From: Paenibacillus nanensis
GTDB lineage: Bacteria; Bacillota; Bacilli; Paenibacillales; Paenibacillaceae
Assembly (NCBI RefSeq): GCF_003583765.1
Contig: NZ_QXQA01000019.1
Coordinates: 1 to 64,000, forward strand
DNA: 64,000 nucleotides
Reading direction: 5' to 3'
Made by a program: the position numbers and the translations under genes. Numbering within the stretch: position 1 is the first letter of the stretch; each line of letters starts with the position of its first letter. The notes beneath the pieces were generated by a model. The model was given only the letters and a program-made list of their open reading frames with translations, did not search any database and had not been told where the DNA came from. Below, piece by piece: positions 30,421 to 37,810 of this stretch.

Positions 30421-32118
30421 TTAAAACGTCTCAATCGCCCAATCCACCGCTCCATGATAAGCTTGAGCGATCGTTCGTCCTGCTTTTTGCAGGCCGGTAA
30501 GACGATTGCTGAACAGCTGCTTGCCTTCCCCATCCCGTTCGCTTGCAGCAGCCTCTCTAACTTCGATGCGGCGGAACACCGCGTCATAGATCGTGTCCCT
30601 TTGGTCGTATTCATTCCACCTGACCTCGCGCCAATCCGCTTCCGCCCCTAGGGCTATCGCTCCCGGACCGATCCGCTCGTCTATCGCAAACTCCTCCATT
30701 ACCGCCTTGTCGTCCAACATAACGGACAGCTTGCCTTTATCCAGAACAGCATGAAGCTCCGCCCGGTTCCGTCCGTCTGCCGCCGCCTCGAATGGCAGCG
30801 ACGCCAGTCTTTCCGGCTCATCGCCCGGAGCTTTCTGCTCAACGATAAACTCGCCTTTCCGCAGCACCATCCGCACATAGGAAGCGCCGTTCTCGTCATA
30901 GCGTAAATAAACGCTTTGCTCGCCGCTGAAATGACCGTTAGGTTCCAATTCGATTTCGAGGTTGTCCCAATGATCGCTGCCGCGAAGCGTCAACAGCCCT
31001 GACCCGCCGGGCGGCGAAGTAAGGGCGATCCGGTCCTCCTCGAATTCTGCCGCGCCGCGAGCCAGCTCCCACTTCGCCGCCCGCTCCTTGTCGCCGGTTT
31101 CGAACGGCAGCTGTTCCCCCGTATCATGCCTAAGCTGCATCAGAAGATGATTCGTTTCCCAGTACGCGGCCGGCTGCACTCTCGATAGATCAAAAGGACT
31201 GCTCTCCGCCGTATTCAGCGCGTCGCCCTCCCGGTTAAAGTGTAGCTGGAACATTTCCCGGATCTTCTTGTCATTTGCGGCTTCGACCAAAGGATTCATC
31301 CCGTTATATAACGTATTGGCATGCATGATCATATAAGTGCGGGGGACGTAGCCGAAGGCCTTGGTATATATGCTTTCCATCAACTCGTAATCGCCCGAGA
31401 TACGCGCTTCCATCCCGCTGCGGTCCTCGACCGGAACACCGTTCGCGTCCCGGATAAAATCCATTAAATAATGCGTATAATATTGCGCCGTCCGCTGTTC
31501 CGGAAACTCGTTATGGTTGCGGACGCCGAGATAATCTCCCTTCTCGTCCACAATATTGATATAGGTTAGCCTGTAGCCGTTGCTGCCCAGCTCCCAGAAG
31601 CCTTTCCGCGTCATTTTCAGCAAATCCTTAGGCTGCAAAAATTTCCCTTCCTTGCTCCCCATCTTGTTCGCATAGGTCATCATTGTCGCTTTGAAGTTGT
31701 ATGCTTCCAGCATGGGCTCCACGAACAAAGCGGAATCGTTGCGGCCATCCTCGAATGTCAGAAACAGCGCCTTCTCCGGAAGCGGTTTGCCCTCGTTATA
31801 AAAAGCGAGCACATCCTCCTGCGATATCGTCACATAGCCCCGATGATACAAGGCTCTAAGTTGCTCCTTCAGCTTGCTGCTGGCAATCAGTTCGCTCGTT
31901 CCTTTGCGTCCTACGCCAAAATAAGATACGGCAACAAAGCCGTCCCGGTTCGTCCACTCCGAGCGGTCCGGCTCTTCGTAGTCGTGGATGGCTAGTAACG
32001 CACTTGTCAGCAATACCGCCAAAATTGCCAATATGACGGTCTGCAAAACCGTCTTGACGATTTTGCGCCGGTCTTTACGCCGAACGTTCAACGCCTTGCT
32101 CCGTTGTCCCTTAAACAC
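30421..32118 (-). CDS. Membrane-anchored NodB-like protein lacking metal ligands
   Basis: 565 residues: N-terminal membrane anchor (about 24-44) and an extracytoplasmic region. Residues about 60-330 follow the polysaccharide deacetylase plan (VAVSYFGVG, ALFLTFEDGRND at 117-128, FKATMMTYANKMG), but the base/metal motif TFDDG is TFEDG and the HxxxH zinc motif is replaced by GSNGYRLTY. Residues about 340-530 look like a concanavalin-type beta-sandwich (LTSPPGGSGLLTLRGSDHWDN). Probably a non-catalytic or altered deacetylase homologue binding the polymer. GTG start; 30 bp after the glycosyltransferase gene. Confidence 0.72.
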   Translation of the reverse strand: MFKGQRSKALNVRRKDRRKIVKTVLQTVILAILAVLLTSALLAIHDYEEPDRSEWTNRDGFVAVSYFGVGRKGTSELIASSKLKEQLRALYHRGYVTISQEDVLAFYNEGKPLPEKALFLTFEDGRNDSALFVEPMLEAYNFKATMMTYANKMGSKEGKFLQPKDLLKMTRKGFWELGSNGYRLTYINIVDEKGDYLGVRNHNEFPEQRTAQYYTHYLMDFIRDANGVPVEDRSGMEARISGDYELMESIYTKAFGYVPRTYMIMHANTLYNGMNPLVEAANDKKIREMFQLHFNREGDALNTAESSPFDLSRVQPAAYWETNHLLMQLRHDTGEQLPFETGDKERAAKWELARGAAEFEEDRIALTSPPGGSGLLTLRGSDHWDNLEIELEPNGHFSGEQSVYLRYDENGASYVRMVLRKGEFIVEQKAPGDEPERLASLPFEAAADGRNRAELHAVLDKGKLSVMLDDKAVMEEFAIDERIGPGAIALGAEADWREVRWNEYDQRDTIYDAVFRRIEVREAAASERDGEGKQLFSNRLTGLQKAGRTIAQAYHGAVDWAIETF

Positions 32119-32148
32119 CGCTTTTCAACCCTTCACTCATTCATTCTG

Positions 32149-33981
32149 TCAGAACGGCAGCCCGAACCGTTTGCGCGCCTTGCGCTTCCTTGCCTCGTTG
32201 CGCTCTCTTGCCTCAATATCCTGCGGCGTCTCCCGGGTTCCCCATGTCGATTTCCAGAACGTTACCCAGGCAACGGGCATTTGCCACAGCAGCACCAGCT
32301 CGTAGAACAAGCAGAAGACGATGCCGAATACCCACAGCCGGCTCTTCCGGAAGAACAAGTGGGCGAAGCTCATTAATAAGGCCATTAACAGCAAGCCCAT
32401 CAAAAACGTACCCGGGAATACGCCATGAGCAAGAGGGACGTAAATCAAGTTATAGAGAACGATAACGGGTGCCGCAATCGGCACGATTAAGCCGATATAA
32501 AAGAATAACGCCATAAACGGCTCCTTCTTCCATATGAAAGAACCGGCTATCAATGACTCGCGCAGCCATGAACGCTTCCACCGCATTTGCTGCTTGAGAA
32601 ACACTTTCATCCTTGACGGAACGATGGTCGAGCAGACGGCGGTATCCTGATAGCCCGTCCGATGCGTGCGAAGAACGAAATTCGTCATCGCCCGGTCGTC
32701 TCCGAAGGTAGCCGGCCTGCCGAAAAACTTCTGGTTCAGCCAAGCATCCGCATGCTTCAGCACCAATTCCTTCCGATAGCACGACAAAGGACCGGATAAA
32801 CAGGTTACGCTGTCGAAATAGGACTCCGCCGCTTTCATGATGCGGAACGCGATATAATAGCGGACCGTCTGCAGCTTCGTGATCCCGTTCGTAAATTTGT
32901 TCTCGACATCCGTACGTCCCGCGACACCGCCCATTTTCGGATCCTGGAACGGCTGAACGAGGTGCCGGATCGCCGTAGGCTCCAGAAAGCTGTCGGAGTC
33001 CACAAATACGACCAAATCATGCTTGGCGAGCCTCACTCCCTGTACAAGCGCTTCCCGTTTCCCCCCATTTTGAGGCATCACGACAAGACGAAGCCGCTCC
33101 TTCGTCGCAAACCGTTCCGCCTCATTATAAATACGGGCGATAACTTCCTCCATGCGGGCGACGGAACCGTCCGTCGAACGGTCGTCCACGACGATAACCT
33201 CCAGCTTATCGACCGGATAATCCTGATTGATGCAGCTTTGGATCGTCCGGTGAATCCATTCCTCTTCATTAAAACAAGGAATAATGACGGAAACGCCTGG
33301 CGTATATTCGGGATTAACCGGAACGTCGCGATGAAGCGCTCCGAATAAATACCGGGATAACAGAAAAGCCGCCGCGATCAGACTATACAGATACAGAACA
33401 AAGTTATATTTAAAATAAATAACGCTTTCCGCGCGCATCAGCACGACGATCAAAGAAGCCGCAAACAACATGCTGCTCGCCGTATAAACGGAATAGCCCC
33501 ATCTTTTGCGTTTAAAATAGCTGGGCAGCGGACGCGTGAATTCGAACGCCGCCATCGTCCGGCCGTCTTCGCTTGTGAAGCTTCGGACAAGCTTGGCATC
33601 CAGCTTGACAAACGATTCAAACCCTTCCGGCATTGCGCCAGGGGGGATATCAAAGCTTAACCGGTAGACCTCCCCCGTGTTCCATTCGCCGCAGTCAGGC
33701 GGGATCTCCACCAGAATGCCTGTAGCGGATACATCCGAGGCCGTTACCGTCCACTTCGTTTTGCGGTTTCCGCGGGATGCGGGAGACAGCTCGACATCGA
33801 AGCTTGCGACATAGCGAATGCTGTATTCGCCGCTTCTGCGGTCGTCCTGAGAGCGGATATTCTCCGGATCGGGTACTTTAGAGAGCGTACGCCTGTCCGG
33901 CTTCGGTATCGCCATAATTTCTTTTTTCGATTCATTACGTTTTGCCTTGAACGGCCAAATACTGCCGATAATTCGCCTCAT
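32149..33981 (-). CDS. Processive family 2 glycosyltransferase with N-terminal PilZ-like domain
   Basis: Polysaccharide synthase, 610 residues from ATG 33981 (2 nt after the dehydrogenase stop; GGAG in front). Residues about 45-155 resemble a PilZ domain with D-x-S-x-x-G (DVSATG, 83-88), though the RxxxR half of the c-di-GMP site is not clear. Two membrane segments (about 165-210), then the GT-A core: VIVVDDRSTDGS (DD 266-267), DSDS 328-331, GDDR 427-430, QQMRW 464-468 (the QxxRW of processive synthases), then further membrane helices. Alg8, hyaluronan, chitin and PgaC synthases share this plan. Sugar substrate not readable from sequence. Confidence 0.87.
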   Translation of the reverse strand: MRRIIGSIWPFKAKRNESKKEIMAIPKPDRRTLSKVPDPENIRSQDDRRSGEYSIRYVASFDVELSPASRGNRKTKWTVTASDVSATGILVEIPPDCGEWNTGEVYRLSFDIPPGAMPEGFESFVKLDAKLVRSFTSEDGRTMAAFEFTRPLPSYFKRKRWGYSVYTASSMLFAASLIVVLMRAESVIYFKYNFVLYLYSLIAAAFLLSRYLFGALHRDVPVNPEYTPGVSVIIPCFNEEEWIHRTIQSCINQDYPVDKLEVIVVDDRSTDGSVARMEEVIARIYNEAERFATKERLRLVVMPQNGGKREALVQGVRLAKHDLVVFVDSDSFLEPTAIRHLVQPFQDPKMGGVAGRTDVENKFTNGITKLQTVRYYIAFRIMKAAESYFDSVTCLSGPLSCYRKELVLKHADAWLNQKFFGRPATFGDDRAMTNFVLRTHRTGYQDTAVCSTIVPSRMKVFLKQQMRWKRSWLRESLIAGSFIWKKEPFMALFFYIGLIVPIAAPVIVLYNLIYVPLAHGVFPGTFLMGLLLMALLMSFAHLFFRKSRLWVFGIVFCLFYELVLLWQMPVAWVTFWKSTWGTRETPQDIEARERNEARKRKARKRFGLPF

Positions 33982-33983
33982 CA

Positions 33984-35297
33984 CTATAAGCTCCAATAAT
34001 CATATCCATGATTCCTGAACGTTTCTTTATCGAACACGCCTTTTATATCCATGACCGATTTGACCGCGCCTGGAATAAACATTTGGTCGAAATCGCTCGG
34101 TCCCAGCTTGGCGAAACAATGATGGGGGACCGTCACCGCAACTAACGACAGGTTCCGAAGCTCATGCGGTTCCGCCAGCGCAATGGCATATTCCTTGGCA
34201 ACCTCTTCAGGGTCGGCCACGGGATCGCATACGACCGTTCGCACGCCATACTCGTCCAGCTCTTTAATCATATCGATGACTTTCGTATTGCGGATATCCG
34301 GACTATCCTCTTTGTAGGAAAGACCGAGAATACCTACAGCGGCGCTGGACAAATCCTGCTTATGGCGCATCAGCTTCTTCACGATCTGCTGCGCCACATA
34401 TTTGCCCATTCCATCGTTAATATGCCGTCCGGCCAAAATAATTTTGGAATAATAGCCCGAATCCTCAGCCTTGTAAGTCAAATAATAAGGATCGATGCCG
34501 ATGCAGTGGCCTCCAACAAGTCCCGGAGAAAACTTCAGAAAATTCCATTTTGTTCCTGCCGCGGCAAGCACCGATTTCGTTTCGATGTCCATCTGATGAA
34601 ACAGCATCGAAAGCTCGTTCATAAAGGCGATATTAATATCGCGCTGCGCATTCTCAATCACTTTGGCGGCTTCCGCCACTTTGATGCTCTCGGCCCGGTA
34701 TACGCCCGCTTCGATAATCAGCTCGTACACCTTCGCGATTATGTCCAGCGCCTCGTCGTCCATGCCCGATACGATCTTGACGATGTTCTCAAGACGGTGC
34801 GTCTTGTCGCCGGGATTGATGCGCTCTGGAGAATAACCGATCTTGAAATCCGTTCCGCATTTCAAGCCCGACTCTTGCTCGAGAATCGGCAAGCAAATTT
34901 CCTCCGTTACACCGGGATAAACGGTGGATTCATAAACGACAACGGCGCCTTTGCGGAGCCTCCGCCCGACCATCCGGCTCGCGCTGCGCACATGCTCAAG
35001 GTCCGGAACGTTGCCGCTGCCGATTGGGGTAGGCACGGCCACGATGAAAAAGGAAGCTTCGCCAAGCAAGCTTTCGTCATTCGTAAATTGAACCGAGCAA
35101 TTGCGCAGACGCTCATGGCCCAGATCCCCCGTCAAATCGACGCCCTTCTTGTAGCTTTCGACTTTGCTTGCGCTGACGTCGAAACCGATGACTTCAGCTT
35201 TCTCCGACAGCGCCACGGCAACCGGAAGCCCGACATATCCTAATCCGATCACTGCAATTTTATCCTGACGGTTCACAATCCGATCAAATATATCCAT
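33984..35297 (-). CDS. UDP-N-acetylhexosamine 6-dehydrogenase (WbpA/TviB/WecC-like)
   Basis: Makes a nucleotide-linked uronic acid from a UDP-hexose, NAD-dependent. 437 residues from ATG 35297, selected by the GGAGG 7 nt upstream. NAD fold KIAVIGLGYVGLPVA, PTPIGSGNVPDLEHV, YESTVYPG, YSPERINPGDKTH and the catalytic cysteine in GLVGGHCIGIDPYYLTYKA. The ERINPGDK and HCIGIDPYYL forms are characteristic of the N-acetylhexosamine branch (Vi antigen TviB, WbpA, CapL) rather than UDP-glucose dehydrogenase proper. It is coupled to the synthase gene, so the product likely is a building block of the polymer. Confidence 0.85.
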   Translation of the reverse strand: MDIFDRIVNRQDKIAVIGLGYVGLPVAVALSEKAEVIGFDVSASKVESYKKGVDLTGDLGHERLRNCSVQFTNDESLLGEASFFIVAVPTPIGSGNVPDLEHVRSASRMVGRRLRKGAVVVYESTVYPGVTEEICLPILEQESGLKCGTDFKIGYSPERINPGDKTHRLENIVKIVSGMDDEALDIIAKVYELIIEAGVYRAESIKVAEAAKVIENAQRDINIAFMNELSMLFHQMDIETKSVLAAAGTKWNFLKFSPGLVGGHCIGIDPYYLTYKAEDSGYYSKIILAGRHINDGMGKYVAQQIVKKLMRHKQDLSSAAVGILGLSYKEDSPDIRNTKVIDMIKELDEYGVRTVVCDPVADPEEVAKEYAIALAEPHELRNLSLVAVTVPHHCFAKLGPSDFDQMFIPGAVKSVMDIKGVFDKETFRNHGYDYWSL

Positions 35298-35339
35298 TTT
35301 TCGTTCCTCCAGCTTCTTATGTCTGTCTGGGTTGTCCAT

Positions 35340-36797
35340 TTACTTCATCAATTCCGACATGATCACGAAGGTATAGCCCTTAGCGCTCAATTTCTCAATA
35401 ATCGTCGGCAAAGCCTCGACGGTGTGAATGTCATCCAGCATGTGCAGCAAAATGACACTGCCGCCTTTCGTTTGCTCCAGCACTCCCCGAGTCAGCGTAT
35501 CGGCATCGTTACCGGCCTCCCAATCCAATACCGTTACGTCATACATCGCGATATCGCGGTAACCGGTGGCCGCTATAACGCGAGCCGTATTATCGTCAAT
35601 AGCGCCGGTTGGCGGACGAAACAGCATCGCAGGCTGCTGCTGGATCGCTTCCGTAATCACTTGATGCGCTTTAACGACTTCCTCTTGCAGACTCTCCGGT
35701 GAAAGCGTTGTTGCGACAGGATGGCTGTAGGTGTGGTTCGCAATTTCATGTCCTTCCTCCAGAATGGCTCTCGCTAGACTCGGATTGTGCTCCGCTCCGT
35801 TCGCGCGCAGAAAGAACGTCGCTTTAATCTCGTATTGGTCCAAGATGTCCAATATTTTCGTTACCGTATAGTCGGTACCCCAATCGTCGAATGTCAGAGA
35901 AATCTCTTTGCCGGGAGTCAAATCCCTATAAAACAACTCGTAATCGGCATTCGCATCATCCAGATTTTTAACGGCGGCATCGTATCCTTCTATTTGCTCC
36001 AGCGGTTTTTTCTCCAGAGCAGCCTCCATCAGATTATCGATCCTGACCCATTCGTAGCCCACTTCGCTTACGGCGTCATTAAGAATCGGAAGCATCTCTA
36101 TCGCCCGATTGTTTTTTTCCAAGTCTATCGAAATAATCGTTCCCCGTTTTATTTGAAGTCTAAGAAACTTTTGATCCTGCAGCTCTTTCTCCAGATGAAC
36201 GTCGTTTAAAGTAACGCTTTGACCGATCACCGCTTTGAGGCCGCTGTGGGAGGCGGCAAGCATCAAATCATCCGGGACCTTATAAAAAGCGGAGCGAACA
36301 TATTGAATTTCCGTTCCCAGCTTATCCTCCATGACGGAGGCTCCAAGATCGACTTCCTTGAAGATGTCCGAGTAGGACATCCCTCCAAGATTGCTTCGGC
36401 TCAACGTATTGCTTTCCACTTCGTGTCCCCGGTCGAGTATCTCCTTCGCAACGTCAGGCTCCTCCGCAACCCGAAGGCCCGGCAGAAAAAAGGTTGCCGT
36501 CATGTGCAGCCTCTCCAGCTCATCTAGCAGCAGCAGCATGCTTTCCCGGTCCGACATGCCATTAAAGGTCAGCGACAGCTTTCGCTCGGCGGTATAGACA
36601 GACGAAATAAACGAACTCGGTTCGCCCTCGTAACGTTCCGTATTCGTATAATCGGGGGCTGCTTCAGCAACGTTTTCCCATTGCTCCGTATTTTCCGCTG
36701 AGCTTCGCTTGCCGGAACAGCCGACAGCCGACAGAAGCATTGAGCCTATAAGAACCCAAATGGGCAATCGAAATAACAACTTTTTGTCCAACTTCAT
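35340..36797 (-). CDS. Lipoprotein with two tandem NodB polysaccharide deacetylase domains
   Basis: 485 residues from ATG 36797; a lipoprotein signal follows (MKLDKKLLFRLPIW..., SAVGC, lipidated C27), which supports this start over the 49-codon longer frame. Domain 1 (about 70-260) keeps the fold (ATFFLPGLRVAEEPD) but has TFNG instead of TFDDG at 77-80 and no HxxxH, so looks inactive. Domain 2 (about 297-485) has TFDDW (302-306), NHTYSHP (355-359 HxxxH), RPPTG and LLHMLDD, all needed for metal-dependent de-N- or de-O-acetylation. First gene of the exopolysaccharide operon. Confidence 0.85.
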   Translation of the reverse strand: MKLDKKLLFRLPIWVLIGSMLLSAVGCSGKRSSAENTEQWENVAEAAPDYTNTERYEGEPSSFISSVYTAERKLSLTFNGMSDRESMLLLLDELERLHMTATFFLPGLRVAEEPDVAKEILDRGHEVESNTLSRSNLGGMSYSDIFKEVDLGASVMEDKLGTEIQYVRSAFYKVPDDLMLAASHSGLKAVIGQSVTLNDVHLEKELQDQKFLRLQIKRGTIISIDLEKNNRAIEMLPILNDAVSEVGYEWVRIDNLMEAALEKKPLEQIEGYDAAVKNLDDANADYELFYRDLTPGKEISLTFDDWGTDYTVTKILDILDQYEIKATFFLRANGAEHNPSLARAILEEGHEIANHTYSHPVATTLSPESLQEEVVKAHQVITEAIQQQPAMLFRPPTGAIDDNTARVIAATGYRDIAMYDVTVLDWEAGNDADTLTRGVLEQTKGGSVILLHMLDDIHTVEALPTIIEKLSAKGYTFVIMSELMK

Positions 36798-37079
36798 TCT
36801 CCCTGCCTTGAAAACGTCATAAAGATGATACTGCCGCGAACGCAGTACGTCATCTGATGCTTGAGCACTGCTTCCATTTCGACAGCATCCTGCATTTCTT
36901 ACATGCGGCGAGCCGATTTTTGCTTCATCTTGTCGATAAGCCATTCTTGAACAATCATCAAAATACCATGTTGATCTCTACAAAAACTGAACATATAGGT
37001 ATTTTTTAACAAAGAAGTTCAAAATCGTAGCGCAAGCTGGAGATCATCTAGGAACAATGGCCTTATGACCGCGGATTGA

Positions 37080-37108
37080 TTTACAAGTTTTGGGGGTAAT
37101 GAGATAGT
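37080..37108 (+). promoter_or_regulatory. Candidate promoter of the PfpI-family gene
   Basis: TTTACA (37080-37085), a 17-bp spacer and GATAGT (37103-37108), 39 bp before the ATG. Moderate match. The rest of 36798-37079 is non-coding; on the minus strand TTGAAC (37022-37017) with CTATAT 18 bp further on is a weak candidate for the exopolysaccharide operon promoter. Confidence 0.45.
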
Positions 37109-37146
37109 GATAGCGGATACCCTAAAATGAACAGAGGAGTGAGCGT

Positions 37147-37746
37147 ATGCCAAACAAAGTATTGATCGTCACCGGAGACGGAGCGGAAGTGCTGGAGGTC
37201 TATTATCCGTATTACCGCCTGCTGGAGGAGGGCTATGATGCCGTCATTGCTTCTCCGACCAAAAAGGTGCTGAACACCGTCGTCCATGATTTCGTGGAAG
37301 GCTGGGAGACGTATACGGAAAAGCCCGCTCATCAGCTGCCATCGCATATCGCCTTCGCCGATGTCAATCCCGCGGACTATATCGGACTTGTCATTCCGGG
37401 CGGCCGCGCTCCCGAATATATACGCACGAATGCGGAGCTTCCGCGAATCGTTCGGCATTTCCTCGAGGAAGACAAGCCGGTGGGCGCGATCTGCCACGGC
37501 GCGCAGGTATTCCTATCGCTGGAAGACACCAGCTACTTCGAAGGCCGTACCATGGCATGCTACAATGCTGTCCGGCCTGATATCGAACGGCTCGGCGCCA
37601 TCTACGCGCCGGAGATGCTGCACACCGACCGCAAGCTCGTCAGCGGCCACGCCTGGCCGGATCTGCCCGGCTTCATGCGCGAGTTCCTGAAGCTCGTGCG
37701 TCAGGAAGAGGCGAGCCGCGCGGCGGACGGAACGCTGGCTGTATAA
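37147..37746 (+). CDS. DJ-1/PfpI family protein
   Basis: 199 residues; flavodoxin-like DJ-1/PfpI fold with nucleophile elbow cysteine C116 in VGAICHGAQ, the partner acidic residue in VLEVYYPYYRLLEEGYD and LVIPGGRAPEYIR. This family includes deglycases, amidases and proteases; the substrate cannot be named. The ATG has a GAGGAG site. It is the only plus-strand gene I support, with its own weak promoter and a bidirectional terminator, so it is an isolated unit between two minus-strand operons. Confidence 0.9.
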   Translation: MPNKVLIVTGDGAEVLEVYYPYYRLLEEGYDAVIASPTKKVLNTVVHDFVEGWETYTEKPAHQLPSHIAFADVNPADYIGLVIPGGRAPEYIRTNAELPRIVRHFLEEDKPVGAICHGAQVFLSLEDTSYFEGRTMACYNAVRPDIERLGAIYAPEMLHTDRKLVSGHAWPDLPGFMREFLKLVRQEEASRAADGTLAV

Positions 37747-37761
37747 GCCTTTAGCATAGGA

Positions 37762-37805
37762 AAGGGGACTATTCAGGGCAGCAAATGCCCTCGAATAGTC
37801 CCCTT
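37762..37805. terminator. Bidirectional terminator between pfpI-like and SLH genes
   Basis: AAGGGGACTATTC (37762-37774) pairs with GAATAGTCCCCTT (37793-37805); a smaller stem GGGCA/TGCCC lies in the loop. It serves the plus-strand gene ending at 37746 and the minus-strand gene ending at 37811. Confidence 0.8.
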
Positions 37806-37810
37806 CGTTA

